64,000 nt of DNA from Maribacter aquimaris (GCF_014596745.1 NZ_JABTCF010000015.1:46625-110624); one strand, 5' to 3'. Positions 19,218-28,939 are shown, numbered from the stretch's first letter. Made by a program: numbers and translations. Notes: a model not told the origin generated them from the sequence alone.

Positions 19218-19949
19218 TCAATAAAGCAGGCTGATTTCCTTCATATTAAATTCCTTTTGGATATCGTCCTCAAGGGTAACCATCAATTTGCCTTGATCCG
19301 AAACCCCTCTAATGAAACCCATGAACAGATGACCATCGGTTCCTTTGAAGGTAGAAGGCTTATCTTTTCTAAATAAGACACTTTCATAAGTATCCTTCAT
19401 ATATCCAGCCCCCTTATTTTCAATTTCCAAAAAAGACTTCTTCAGTTCCCCATAAAATAAAAAGAGCAACATTTCCAAGTCAAATGCCTTCCCCATTATT
19501 AGTTTTAAGGACGAAACATTTGGCAACCCTATGAACTTTTCCTGGTTTACATTCAACCCAATTCCTATTACCGAAGAAATCATTCGGCTACCCGATAAAA
19601 TATTTTCAATTAATATTCCGCATATTTTCGAGTGTCCTGACAGAATGTCGTTAGGCCATTTGACTTTTAAATTGGGTATACCCAATGTACGTAACGCATT
19701 ATAAACCGCCAAGGATATACAGATATTCAATAGAAAAGGATTGTTGAACTGTTCCGATTCCATTTTTTTCAACACACTGAATGTTAGATTCTTACCGTGT
19801 TCCGATTCCCAAACCGTACCCATTTGTCCCCTTCCAAGGGTCTGGGTATCGGCGACCACAAACGTAAAATCATCCAATGAACTTTCATTCATTAAATCCT
19901 TTAAGTACAAATTTGTAGAGTCCGTGGCATTAAGTTTGATTATCCTCAT
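19218..19949 (-). CDS. birA: Biotin--[acetyl-CoA-carboxylase] ligase
   Basis: Attaches biotin to the carrier domain of biotin-dependent carboxylases. 243 residues: catalytic domain only, without the N-terminal helix-turn-helix that makes E. coli BirA a repressor. The ATP/biotin loop GRGQMGTVWES and the KWPNDI motif are present. Divergent from rsfS with 95 bp between the starts. Confidence 0.93.
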   Translation of the reverse strand: MRIIKLNATDSTNLYLKDLMNESSLDDFTFVVADTQTLGRGQMGTVWESEHGKNLTFSVLKKMESEQFNNPFLLNICISLAVYNALRTLGIPNLKVKWPNDILSGHSKICGILIENILSGSRMISSVIGIGLNVNQEKFIGLPNVSSLKLIMGKAFDLEMLLFLFYGELKKSFLEIENKGAGYMKDTYESVLFRKDKPSTFKGTDGHLFMGFIRGVSDQGKLMVTLEDDIQKEFNMKEISLLY

Positions 19950-20017
19950 CTATCATCCAATAAAAGAAAGTAACAGCTATTGTTAAACTTTTTAAGGATA
20001 AAAGAACAAAAAAATAA

Positions 20018-20025
20018 TAACTTTG
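20018..20025 (+). promoter_or_regulatory. Promoter -7 box for the rsfS-ftsH cluster
   Basis: TAACTTTG fits TAnnTTTG exactly and lies 19 bp before the rsfS ATG, giving a predicted leader of about 12-14 nt. No clear TTG at the ideal distance. Confidence 0.5.
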
Positions 20026-20044
20026 TAAAAATTAAAATTTTTGA

Positions 20045-20422
20045 ATGCAGAAAAGGAAAGCCAGTACAGATGAGTTAATTGCATTAATTTTACAGGGAAT
20101 AGAAGAAGTAAAAGGGCAAAACATAAATTTACTCGACCTAAGGGAAATTGAAAACACCGTATGCGACTACTTTATTATATGTAATGGTACTTCCAACACA
20201 CATGTGAATGCCATAGTAGGATCAATCCAAAAAACAGTCAGTAAGGCTATAAAAGACAAACCTTGGCACGTCGAAGGTGAAGACAATGCCGAATGGGTTT
20301 TAATGGATTATGTCAACGTTGTGGTACACGTCTTCCAAAAACAAATTAGAGAATACTACGATATAGAAGGACTTTGGGGTGACGCCAAGTTCACAACCAT
20401 CGAAAGTAGTATAAATCAGTAA
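20045..20422 (+). CDS. rsfS: Ribosome silencing factor RsfS
   Basis: 125 residues, the normal length. RsfS binds uL14 on the 50S subunit and prevents joining to 30S in stationary phase or starvation. Family motifs: DYFIICNGTSNTHVNA, WHVEGEDNAEWVLMDY (in parts) and VVHVFQKQIREYYDIEGLW. It starts the cluster rsfS-ftsH-LUD-cdsA-psd-ACBP; 9 bp separate it from ftsH. Confidence 0.95.
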   Translation: MQKRKASTDELIALILQGIEEVKGQNINLLDLREIENTVCDYFIICNGTSNTHVNAIVGSIQKTVSKAIKDKPWHVEGEDNAEWVLMDYVNVVVHVFQKQIREYYDIEGLWGDAKFTTIESSINQ

Positions 20423-20431
20423 AAAAAAAGA

Positions 20432-22477
20432 ATGGCAAAAGATAACAATACAACTCCCAAAAAACCGAAATTCAGTTCATGGTGGATCTATGGACTCATT
20501 GCAATATTTCTTATTGGGTTTCAGTTTATAGGTGGGGGCAACCTCAACAATACCAAAAAAACAACAACTTCAGAACTACAGGAGTACCTTAGAAATGGGG
20601 ACATCAGTAAGATTCTGATCATTACCAATACGAATCAGGCCAAAGTTTTCCTGACCGACGAAGCCTTGCAGAAAGCAGTGCACAAAGACGTCTCAGAGAA
20701 ACCCTTGTTGCCTACAACAGGTGCTATTCCCCAATATATATTGGATTATGGCGATCTCCAGATTTTCCAAAATGAAATCACAGAGATCAAAAAGAAAGAA
20801 AACCTCGATACCATTGTGGAATTCGATAAGGAATCGAACTACCTCGGTGATTTATTATTGGGAATCCTCCCTTTTGTATTGATCATAGGTATTTGGATCT
20901 ATCTCATGCGACGTATGTCGGGTGGCGGTGGCGGTGGTGCTGGCGGACAGATATTCAATATCGGTAAGTCAAAAGCCAAATTGTTCGACGAAAAAACAGA
21001 CACCCGCACCTCTTTCAAGGATGTTGCCGGTTTGGAAGGCGCCAAGGAAGAAGTTGAGGAAATCGTTGAATTCTTAAGGAATCCGGATAAATACACCTCT
21101 TTAGGGGGTAAGATTCCAAAAGGAGCCCTACTGGTAGGCCCTCCAGGTACCGGTAAGACGTTATTGGCAAAAGCCGTTGCCGGTGAGGCCAAAGTTCCCT
21201 TTTTCTCCCTCTCAGGTTCAGATTTTGTCGAGATGTTCGTAGGGGTAGGTGCCTCTAGGGTACGTGACCTATTTAAACAGGCGAAAGACAAATCCCCTGC
21301 GATTATATTCATTGATGAAATTGATGCCATTGGTAGAGCCAGGGGTAAAAACAATTTCACGGGATCTAACGATGAGCGTGAAAATACACTGAACCAGTTA
21401 TTGACCGAAATGGACGGTTTTGGAACCAACACCAATGTTATCGTTCTTGCCGCCACGAACCGTGCCGACGTACTCGATAAAGCCTTAATGCGTGCTGGTC
21501 GTTTTGACAGGCAGATTTATGTGGATTTACCAGATATACGTGAGCGAAAGGAAATTTTCGAAGTACACCTTAGACCGATTAAAACCGCAGAGACCCTTGA
21601 TTTGGATTTCTTGGCGCGACAAACTCCTGGTTTCTCGGGAGCGGACATTGCCAATGTGTGTAACGAAGCAGCCTTGATTGCTGCACGTAAAGAGAAAAAG
21701 GCAGTTGGCAAACAGGATTTCCTTGATGCCGTGGATCGTATAATCGGTGGACTAGAGAAAAAGAACAAAATCATCACAGTTGGCGAGAAAAAGACCATTG
21801 CCTACCACGAAGCCGGTCATGCCACCGTTAGTTGGATGTTGGAACATGCAGCCCCGTTGGTCAAGGTAACCATCGTTCCTAGGGGACAATCCTTAGGTGC
21901 CGCTTGGTACTTGCCTGAAGAAAGGTTGATTGTTCGACCTGAACAAATGAATGATGAAATGTGCGCCACCCTAGGGGGCAGGGCTGCCGAGAAGGTTATA
22001 TTCAACCAGATCTCTACAGGAGCCTTGAGCGATTTGGAAAAAGTAACCAAACAAGCACGCGCCATGGTTACCGTATATGGTCTTAATGATAAAATAGGTA
22101 ATCTTACCTATTATGATTCCTCAGGACAAAATGAATACGGCTTCACCAAACCCTATAGTGAGGAAACCGCCCAAAAAATCGATACTGAAATCTCAGCGAT
22201 TATCGAAGAGCAGTACAAAAGGGCCATCGATGTTTTGGAAGAGAACAAAGACAAACTTATAGCCTTGGCAGAACGCCTTTTGGAAAAGGAAGTTATCTTT
22301 AAGGAAGATTTGGAAAAGATCTTTGGAAAAAGACCTTTCGACAAACATTTCGATGGCAAGGGCCAAGAAGTGACCAGAGAGGAAGCCGAAGCAGAAGCAA
22401 AAGAAAAAATTGAAGCAGAAGCAGCAAAGAAAGCGGAAGTAAAAGATACTGAAGACGACAACAAGGAAAATAAATAA
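20432..22477 (+). CDS. ftsH: ATP-dependent zinc metalloprotease FtsH
   Basis: Membrane AAA+ protease that degrades misassembled membrane proteins and regulators. 681 residues. Two transmembrane helices (about 16-34 and 136-156) flank a periplasmic domain. Walker A GPPGTGKT begins at about residue 236, Walker B is IIFIDEIDAIG, the second region of homology is ATNRADVLDKALMRAGRFDR, and the zinc site is His459-EAG-His463. The C-terminus ends in a Glu/Lys/Ala-rich tail (about 640-681) that is low complexity. Nine bp after rsfS. Confidence 0.98.
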   Translation: MAKDNNTTPKKPKFSSWWIYGLIAIFLIGFQFIGGGNLNNTKKTTTSELQEYLRNGDISKILIITNTNQAKVFLTDEALQKAVHKDVSEKPLLPTTGAIPQYILDYGDLQIFQNEITEIKKKENLDTIVEFDKESNYLGDLLLGILPFVLIIGIWIYLMRRMSGGGGGGAGGQIFNIGKSKAKLFDEKTDTRTSFKDVAGLEGAKEEVEEIVEFLRNPDKYTSLGGKIPKGALLVGPPGTGKTLLAKAVAGEAKVPFFSLSGSDFVEMFVGVGASRVRDLFKQAKDKSPAIIFIDEIDAIGRARGKNNFTGSNDERENTLNQLLTEMDGFGTNTNVIVLAATNRADVLDKALMRAGRFDRQIYVDLPDIRERKEIFEVHLRPIKTAETLDLDFLARQTPGFSGADIANVCNEAALIAARKEKKAVGKQDFLDAVDRIIGGLEKKNKIITVGEKKTIAYHEAGHATVSWMLEHAAPLVKVTIVPRGQSLGAAWYLPEERLIVRPEQMNDEMCATLGGRAAEKVIFNQISTGALSDLEKVTKQARAMVTVYGLNDKIGNLTYYDSSGQNEYGFTKPYSEETAQKIDTEISAIIEEQYKRAIDVLEENKDKLIALAERLLEKEVIFKEDLEKIFGKRPFDKHFDGKGQEVTREEAEAEAKEKIEAEAAKKAEVKDTEDDNKENK

Positions 22478-22536
22478 ACAAGATTTACGTTGTTCTTTCT
22501 AAAATGGGGACATAGTAACGCGCTTTAATAAAATTA

Positions 22537-23148
22537 ATGGGGCTATTTGACAAATTATTCGGCGGTGGCAAAAAAAAGGCACCCAAAGAAACTGCGGAAA
22601 CCCGTGGGGTGCATATGCCTGATTTGAATATTCCTGTTGATGAAAAATTCACCATTCATTTTAAAACGAATGGAGGCAAATTCATCTATTGTGATTCTTT
22701 TCAAGAAATCTCAGAAGCGCTTCAGAATATCGTAAACGAAAATGATTGGAAGAACCATCCTTTCTTTGTGTTGAACCCCATGCTGGAAGAAAGATTTTCC
22801 AAAGAAAAAGTAACTTTCACCAATAAGACCAAGGAAAGTGAAGTGTTCTTTACAACCTGCGAACATCTTATTGCCCAAAATGGATCGATCCTTGTCTGCT
22901 CCAATCAATTAATGGAGAAGAAGCTCAATGAACTTCCAGATAATATCATTGTCTTTGCCACCACAAGTCAATTAGTCGAGTCCATTGGGGAGGGTCTGAA
23001 AAAAATCAAAAAAAAATATGGCCATAGTATACCGGCCAATATCACTACCCTCAAACACTTTCGGGCCACCAATGAAAATTCAAATGACTTTTTAACATAC
23101 GGTAGTAGTTCCAAAAATCTGTATCTTTTACTTTTGGAAGATCTATAG
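22537..23148 (+). CDS. LUD-domain (LutC-like) protein
   Basis: 203 residues. A charged N-terminus (MGLFDKLFGGGKKKAPKE) precedes a LUD/LutC-like alpha-beta domain containing EHLIAQNGSILVCSNQLMEK and LPDNIIVFATTSQLVESIGEGL (in parts). LUD proteins are usually linked to lactate-utilisation iron-sulfur complexes, but none is nearby. It lies between ftsH (59 bp) and cdsA (1 bp), so a role tied to membrane biogenesis is possible but unproven. Confidence 0.8.
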   Translation: MGLFDKLFGGGKKKAPKETAETRGVHMPDLNIPVDEKFTIHFKTNGGKFIYCDSFQEISEALQNIVNENDWKNHPFFVLNPMLEERFSKEKVTFTNKTKESEVFFTTCEHLIAQNGSILVCSNQLMEKKLNELPDNIIVFATTSQLVESIGEGLKKIKKKYGHSIPANITTLKHFRATNENSNDFLTYGSSSKNLYLLLLEDL

Positions 23149-23149
23149 T

Positions 23150-23953
23150 ATGAAAGAAGTTTTAAGAAGGGCACTTTCCGGGGCAGTTTATATTATCCTA
23201 TTATTATCGGCCGTATTCCTGAGTTCGGATGCCTTCGATTTTTTGTTTATGACCTTTGGCCTGGCCTGTTTATACGAATACAAAAGGCTGGTACATCTTA
23301 AGGGGTACCACATCTTTATTGCGTATTTGGCTTTATGGTGGGCCTTTATCTATTTGGTGCATGATAAATGGTTGATCTACATTCTAATGTTCCTGACCAT
23401 ATCAACGAATATTGTCCTGCTCTTTTTTCTTTTCTCGAAGAAAGACCGAATTTTCCAATTTCATCATAAATTCCTTATCGGTTTACTATATATCGGTGGT
23501 GGTTGCATTTTCTTGACCATGATTCCGTACAAAAACAATGATTTTGCCAAATTGCTCATAATGGGGATCTTTATTCTCATCTGGGTGAATGATTCTTTCG
23601 CATATCTTGTGGGAAGTACCTTAGGGCGAACGAAATTGTTCCCTGCGGTTTCCCCAAAGAAAACCATAGAGGGCACTTTGGGCGGATTGGTATTTACATT
23701 GATTGCCGCCTACCTACTTGGCAGGTATGAAACTATGATAAATCCAATACAATGGTTAATTTTGGCATCTGTAATTGTATTATTTGGAACTTTGGGTGAT
23801 TTGATAGAGTCAAAATTCAAAAGAATTGCCGGAGTCAAGGACAGTGGGGCCATTATACCGGGTCATGGAGGTATGCTAGACCGTTTGGACAGTATGGTAT
23901 TCGCTGCACCTTTTGCCTATTTAACATTAAAAATATTTACCTATGTTTCATAA
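23150..23953 (+). CDS. cdsA: Phosphatidate cytidylyltransferase
   Basis: Makes CDP-diacylglycerol, the precursor of phosphatidylserine and phosphatidylglycerol. 267 residues, about eight membrane helices. The signature near the C-terminus is GDLIESKFKR followed by GVKDSG and IPGHGGMLDRLDS; SPKKTIEG is the other conserved block. It overlaps psd by 11 bp and follows the LUD gene by 1 bp. Confidence 0.96.
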   Translation: MKEVLRRALSGAVYIILLLSAVFLSSDAFDFLFMTFGLACLYEYKRLVHLKGYHIFIAYLALWWAFIYLVHDKWLIYILMFLTISTNIVLLFFLFSKKDRIFQFHHKFLIGLLYIGGGCIFLTMIPYKNNDFAKLLIMGIFILIWVNDSFAYLVGSTLGRTKLFPAVSPKKTIEGTLGGLVFTLIAAYLLGRYETMINPIQWLILASVIVLFGTLGDLIESKFKRIAGVKDSGAIIPGHGGMLDRLDSMVFAAPFAYLTLKIFTYVS

Positions 23954-24623
23954 AGAGGGTCAAACCATTATACTAACAACCTTTTTTATCGTGGTAGCCG
24001 TTGTCCTACTTTCCGGATCCTACGTCACGAATGAATGGTTGCGTTGGGGGTTACAGATTGTGGCAGTTGCTGTATTGATTATGATTCTCCAATTCTTTAG
24101 AAACCCAAAAAGGGGTGCCAATAATCTCTTTGATGAAATCTTGGCTCCCGTTGATGGTAAAGTCGTCGTGATCGAAGAAGTCCTAGAAACGGAATACTTT
24201 AATGACAGAAGGATACAGGTATCCATTTTCATGTCACCTTTCAATGTTCATGTCACGCGTTACCCCATTAGTGGTACCATAAAATATTCAAAATACCATC
24301 CCGGGAAATATTTGGTGGCATGGCATCCCAAATCGAGTACGGACAATGAAAGAACCACTGTGGTTATAAACACCCCCAAGTTCGGTAAAATATTATATCG
24401 CCAGATTGCAGGGGCTATGGCCAGGCGTATTGTAAATTATGCCGAGGAGGGTGAAAGTGTACATCAGGGTGAAGATTCCGGTTTTATTAAATTTGGTTCT
24501 AGGGTAGACTTATTATTACCTTTGGATTGTGGCATAGCCGTAAAATTAAACCAAAAGGTAATAGGTGCAAAAACTTGTATTGCCACTTATGTAGACAAGC
24601 ATGAAGAAAGTGACCTTACGTAA
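23943..24623 (+). CDS. psd: Phosphatidylserine decarboxylase family protein
   Basis: Produces phosphatidylethanolamine. 226 residues, the short bacterial/archaeal type. Two N-terminal hydrophobic segments (about 7-22, 29-46) precede the catalytic domain. The self-cleavage site that creates the pyruvoyl group is the Gly-Ser in IKFGSRVDL near residue 195. Overlaps cdsA by 11 bp and the ACBP gene by 23 bp, so the three are translationally coupled. Confidence 0.94.
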   Translation: MFHKEGQTIILTTFFIVVAVVLLSGSYVTNEWLRWGLQIVAVAVLIMILQFFRNPKRGANNLFDEILAPVDGKVVVIEEVLETEYFNDRRIQVSIFMSPFNVHVTRYPISGTIKYSKYHPGKYLVAWHPKSSTDNERTTVVINTPKFGKILYRQIAGAMARRIVNYAEEGESVHQGEDSGFIKFGSRVDLLLPLDCGIAVKLNQKVIGAKTCIATYVDKHEESDLT

Positions 24624-24861
24624 TAAATTTGAAGACGCTGTGGCCTTTGTAAATTCTTATACAGAGCCTTTACCTGCCGATCTCTTGCTTAAGCTTTACG
24701 CTTACTACAAAATAGCCAATAAGAATTATGATAATCCAGGCAGCAAAACGCCCCTTATCAATGCCTTTAAGGCCAATGCGTTATTCCAAGCACAGAATAT
24801 TGGTCGTGAAGATGCGATGAAGGCCTATATTGCCTTGGTGGAAAAAGAAATCAAAAAATGA
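24601..24861 (+). CDS. Acyl-CoA-binding protein
   Basis: 86 residues, four-helix ACBP fold: N-terminal NKFEDAVAFVNSYTEPLPAD, then LLKLYAYYKIANKNYDN (the YxxYK acyl-CoA headgroup motif) and AMKAYIALVEKE at the C-terminus. ACBPs are common in eukaryotes and patchily distributed in bacteria. The 23-bp overlap with psd makes a role in delivering acyl-CoA to phospholipid metabolism likely (inference). Convergent with the creatininase-like gene. Confidence 0.9.
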   Translation: MKKVTLRNKFEDAVAFVNSYTEPLPADLLLKLYAYYKIANKNYDNPGSKTPLINAFKANALFQAQNIGREDAMKAYIALVEKEIKK

Positions 24862-24879
24862 TTTTACAAGCGTAGGCTG

Positions 24880-25641
24880 CTATTCATAAAGATCATTCAA
24901 ATCAGCCTTACATAGTTCAAAAATAAAGTCCCCCACTTTCTGGGTTACATCCTTAAAATAACGTTCACCCTTTTCCTTGGTCGAGCTCGCGGGATTCCCA
25001 ACACCGGTATCCTCACTGATCTGCGACCATTTGCGTTCTGCCCAAACCCAACCTTCGGTAAACGATTTTATTTTATACCCTTTGGACGCCCCTGTACCCC
25101 AATGTTCTTTCGGAAGTACCAAATCCGGCTTTAAATAGAGCATCAAACTGGTTTCCATTTCATCGGCATGATCCCCTTCATGCTCAAAGTATTTGCTCTT
25201 ATCCAACGATTGGAACCAGTTGGCGAAACAAATGAACATATCAGGATACTTCAAGCCCAACTCCCTGACCAAAGGTTTAAAATTATTGCCCCCATGGCTA
25301 TTGAAAATGAGTAACTTTTTTATTCCTTGCCTGTTAAGCACTTCGACCACATCACCCAAAATAGCCAATTGCGTACTGGGATTTAGGTTGATATCCAAAT
25401 AGATATCCGTTTGTCCCGTATTAACGCCAAAAGGGATTGATGGCAATACAATCGCCCTACCCCCTTTCTCCCAGGCCACCTTTGCCGATTCCGCGGCCAA
25501 GAGACCGCTCTCATAGACATCCGTTCCATAGGGTAAATGATAATTATGGGCCTCTGTTGCTCCCCAGGGCAAAACAGCCACATCAAAACGGTCATCCTTA
25601 AGGGCTTTCCAGTTCGTCTCTGCCAAAATGTATGGTCTCAT
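24880..25641 (-). CDS. Creatininase family protein
   Basis: 253 residues, metal-dependent amidohydrolase of the creatininase fold. Metal-binding motifs: an N-terminal LPWGATEAHNYHLPYGTDVY (in parts), NSHGGNN and EGDHADEMETSLML. Family members act on creatinine, formamides in riboflavin/F420 synthesis, or mycofactocin; the substrate here is unknown. Twelve bases downstream of the sterol desaturase-like gene on the same strand, likely an operon. Confidence 0.88.
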   Translation of the reverse strand: MRPYILAETNWKALKDDRFDVAVLPWGATEAHNYHLPYGTDVYESGLLAAESAKVAWEKGGRAIVLPSIPFGVNTGQTDIYLDINLNPSTQLAILGDVVEVLNRQGIKKLLIFNSHGGNNFKPLVRELGLKYPDMFICFANWFQSLDKSKYFEHEGDHADEMETSLMLYLKPDLVLPKEHWGTGASKGYKIKSFTEGWVWAERKWSQISEDTGVGNPASSTKEKGERYFKDVTQKVGDFIFELCKADLNDLYE

Positions 25642-25653
25642 AGGTTTGAAATA

Positions 25654-26922
25654 TTAAATAGCAATATTCGTGTTTGAAAGGTCTTTATCCAAATATGTAA
25701 AATAAATGCCTGCTGTTAGGGTAATCAAAAAATAGAGTGCAACCCATGCTGCACCAAAATCAGCATACGTATTTATACCAAACCAATCCCCAGTATACCA
25801 AATGACGGCAACGCCAAAAAGACCACGGATCACCTCAATCCACACAGCATAACGCACCCGATCCATTAGCGAGGTATACCCATAGATACCTATAAACACA
25901 AAGGCCCCGAAAGACAACAATCCATCAAACCCTATGGCCTTATAATTATAGAACATGAACAGCATTAAAAAGGTTGTACAAAGGACTTGGAACACAGCGT
26001 ACCCCTTTAAAGCGGAAGATGCCTGGGTCCCATACTTTTTAAATTGATATACATCCTCAATAATCGGGATGGGATATTTTTCCTTAACATCCGCAGGGCG
26101 CCAACCTGTTGGCATAAACCATATACGAAGTTTGTCAAAAACATTCCGTGTACGCCAAGCGTCTTTCATCAAACGCCATAAATGTTGAAAATTTATGATG
26201 ATCGGATTCCATGTCGAGGCAGGCTTTAAGACCCCATATTGTGGTGGGACTTCCTCCAATTCCTTTTGAAAGGTCCCAAACCATCGATCCCACACACAGA
26301 GAATCTGACCTAAATTCTTATCAATATATTCCGGATTGATGGCATGGTGCACCCGATGTTGGGAGGGGGTTACGATAACGTATTCCAACCACCCCATTTT
26401 TCCGATATGCTGTGTATGGTACCAGAATTGGGCGAACAAGTGAACAGGTGCCAAAATGGCGATAACGGTATTGGGTACGCCCATTACGGCCGCAGGAACC
26501 AACAGAAGCGGAAAATAACCCAACAAATTGGAAATGGATTGCCGTAAGGCACAGGCCAAATTAAACTCCTCACTACTATGGTGTATCACATGCTGATTCC
26601 AAAAGAAATTGATTTTATGACTCAATCGATGATTCCAATATCCTGCAAAATCTATCGCCAAAAAGGCGACCAACCACACCGTCCAAGTTGATTTCAGGGA
26701 AAACACAGCCAAGTGCTCCAACAAAAAAGGATAGGACACGATGATAAGACCGATACCCAAAGAATCCTTTATAATATTCGTAAGTCCTGAACTGATACTG
26801 GAAACAGAATCGAGTACCTTATGCTTTTGATCCTTTACCACATAGCCATACACCATTTCTATGGCCAAAAGAACCATAAAAAAAGGAATAGCATACAAAA
26901 GGGCCTTGGCGTAGGTTTCCAT
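25654..26922 (-). CDS. Sterol desaturase / fatty acid hydroxylase superfamily membrane protein
   Basis: 422 residues. An N-terminal region with four membrane segments carries the di-iron histidine clusters HRLSH, HVIHH and HRVHH (HxxxH, HxxHH, HxxHH), spaced as in the superfamily. About 120 further residues at the C-terminus form four more hydrophobic helices, longer than the basic desaturase core. It likely hydroxylates or desaturates a lipid, but the substrate is unknown. Cotranscribed with the creatininase-like gene. Confidence 0.9.
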   Translation of the reverse strand: METYAKALLYAIPFFMVLLAIEMVYGYVVKDQKHKVLDSVSSISSGLTNIIKDSLGIGLIIVSYPFLLEHLAVFSLKSTWTVWLVAFLAIDFAGYWNHRLSHKINFFWNQHVIHHSSEEFNLACALRQSISNLLGYFPLLLVPAAVMGVPNTVIAILAPVHLFAQFWYHTQHIGKMGWLEYVIVTPSQHRVHHAINPEYIDKNLGQILCVWDRWFGTFQKELEEVPPQYGVLKPASTWNPIIINFQHLWRLMKDAWRTRNVFDKLRIWFMPTGWRPADVKEKYPIPIIEDVYQFKKYGTQASSALKGYAVFQVLCTTFLMLFMFYNYKAIGFDGLLSFGAFVFIGIYGYTSLMDRVRYAVWIEVIRGLFGVAVIWYTGDWFGINTYADFGAAWVALYFLITLTAGIYFTYLDKDLSNTNIAI

Positions 26923-26964
26923 TCTATTGTTTTAATCTAAGAAAGATACCAATAAATATGGAAT

Positions 26965-27675
26965 TCACTCATTTTTCACAACATTGGTCTTTAGGATAAA
27001 ACCCCTACCATGCACATTTTCAATCCTCAGCGTTGGATCATGAGCCAAATACTTCCGTAAATGGGTGATGAACACATTCAAACTCTTTCTATTGAAATAG
27101 TCATTGTTGCCCCAAAGGGTTTCCAATATCCCTTTATGCCCACAAAGTTCATTCGGATGGGAGGCCAAATATTTGAGCAGCTCACTTTCACGGGAGGTCA
27201 GATGGATAACCTCCGATTCGAAAAACAATTCCTGGGTTGAACTGTTCAACCGATACATTCCGATATTGAATATTGTATTTTCACCTGCATGATCCGATGT
27301 TCTTTTCAATCTATCCAAAAGAGCCAAAATACGCACTACCAATTCCTCCTCATCAATGGGCTTTTTAAGGTAGTCCAAGGCTCCGAGTGAGAATCCTTTC
27401 AACACATCGACTTTCAGTGATCTTGCTGTCAGGAAGATAAAGGGAAGGTCAGGATACCTTTTTGCTATATCCGCGGCAAGGGTAAAGCCATCCATCTGAA
27501 CCATCATCACATCCAAAATAGCCAAATCGAACTTATTGGATTGAATTAGATCTACAACCTTGGTAGGTTCTTTTTCCCAGATAACATCAAAATCCTTCAT
27601 TCTCAGGTATTCAGTAAGCAAATAACCTAAAGAGGCATCATCCTCAACCAATAAAATACTATACTTTTTTCCCAT
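26965..27675 (-). CDS. OmpR/PhoB family response regulator
   Basis: 236 residues. Receiver domain 1-120 with phosphoacceptor Asp55 (AILDVMM), acidic pair EDD at 11-13 and conserved Lys (YLKKPID). A winged-helix DNA-binding domain fills about 140-232 (TSRESELLKYLASHPNE, SLNVFITHLRKYL). Overlaps the upstream kinase gene by 17 bp: a cognate pair resembling Bacteroidota RprXY. Such regulators bind direct repeats with about 11-bp period, and such an array lies upstream of the operon at 29005-29040. Confidence 0.95.
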   Translation of the reverse strand: MGKKYSILLVEDDASLGYLLTEYLRMKDFDVIWEKEPTKVVDLIQSNKFDLAILDVMMVQMDGFTLAADIAKRYPDLPFIFLTARSLKVDVLKGFSLGALDYLKKPIDEEELVVRILALLDRLKRTSDHAGENTIFNIGMYRLNSSTQELFFESEVIHLTSRESELLKYLASHPNELCGHKGILETLWGNNDYFNRKSLNVFITHLRKYLAHDPTLRIENVHGRGFILKTNVVKNE

Positions 27676-28939
27676 ACTTATACAATGGTATTTGTAGGAT
27701 TATCGTTGTTCCCCTGTTTATTTCACTATTCAAGTCAATCTTTCCGTTGTGCTTTTCGATTACCTTCTTAACATAACTAAGTCCAAGACCATATCCTTTG
27801 ACTCCATATTTATTTCCATCGGAAACCCTGTAGTACTTTTGAAAAACCAGTTTTTGATTCCTTTTGTCAATACCCATTCCATTATCTGAAATGCGAATGG
27901 TCAATTTCCCTTTTTGAACAGAGGCATCTAATACTATTTTGGGATCTTCACTATATTTTTTAGCATTTTCCAATAGGTTATTGATGGCATTCTCCAAATG
28001 GGCAACCTCTGCCCTTATCCGATAAGGACCGTCTGTCAAATGATATTCAAAACACACCTCACCAAAGGAGGTGAGCGTCATGAATTCCTTACAAAGCCCC
28101 TCTAAAATAGGTTTGAAATCAACGACTTCAAAATTGAAGATACTTTGCCTTTCCTCAAAACTGGCCAACTCCAGTACCTTGTCGATATGATTCTTCAATC
28201 GTTCTACCTGTTGCCGTATGATATCCAATACGGGTGCTTTTTCCTCGGAGATCTCACCCTCGAGCATCTTGGATGCCAGACCAATGGAAAACACCGGAGT
28301 CTTTAGTTCATGCGTCAAGTTGTTTATGAACTCATTGGTTGTGGTAATGATATTCCGCTGCCAATAATAGGTTCTTAGGATCCATAAAATAGCAACAATG
28401 ATTCCAAGTATAAACAATAGGCTAGGCACGGTCAACCCATTGAGTTTGGAGAGATAATAACTATCCAAATTCCTGAATTTCAACTCCAAGATCACGTCCG
28501 TACCCAATAAAGTGGGCAAATACCCTTTGATTTTAATGGGATAGGTTACCAATTCGGCCGACCGCTCATAAACTACAGGCGACTTAAGATAATGGGTAGA
28601 GTCCCGCGTCAACAACTTATATGTAAAATCGGCCTCTATGCCTTGCTCCACTAATTTTTCAGTAATAAAGTCATTCAAAAAATGACTGGAAGCATCCTTT
28701 AGACTATCGATACTAATACTAAAATAGGAATCATTCTCCTTAATGGCATTGGCAAGTAGGAAAGTCAATTTGTTTTTGGTTTCCAGGGTATTCTTGATCG
28801 TACCACTTGCCAAACCGATCTTACTACTGAATTGTACCTTTGCCAAATTAATACCTATCCGTAAATATTGGTATTGCACTACCGCAAGTCCCAAAATGGA
28901 TATGATAAAAACAATGATATAAATATTGCGCTTCTTCAA
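27659..28939 (-). CDS. Sensor histidine kinase (RprX-like)
   Basis: 426 residues. Two membrane helices (about 6-26 and 170-190) flank a periplasmic sensor domain. The phosphoacceptor is His210 in NLTHELKTP, the N-box NNLLENAKKYS, and the G-boxes are SDNGMGID and GYGLGLSY. The frame starts with TTG at 28939 (MKKRNIYIIV); an in-frame stop lies two codons upstream and no ATG is available before the first helix, so TTG initiation is chosen. It is the first gene of the two-component operon. Confidence 0.92.
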   Translation of the reverse strand: MKKRNIYIIVFIISILGLAVVQYQYLRIGINLAKVQFSSKIGLASGTIKNTLETKNKLTFLLANAIKENDSYFSISIDSLKDASSHFLNDFITEKLVEQGIEADFTYKLLTRDSTHYLKSPVVYERSAELVTYPIKIKGYLPTLLGTDVILELKFRNLDSYYLSKLNGLTVPSLLFILGIIVAILWILRTYYWQRNIITTTNEFINNLTHELKTPVFSIGLASKMLEGEISEEKAPVLDIIRQQVERLKNHIDKVLELASFEERQSIFNFEVVDFKPILEGLCKEFMTLTSFGEVCFEYHLTDGPYRIRAEVAHLENAINNLLENAKKYSEDPKIVLDASVQKGKLTIRISDNGMGIDKRNQKLVFQKYYRVSDGNKYGVKGYGLGLSYVKKVIEKHNGKIDLNSEINRGTTIILQIPLYKYGKKV

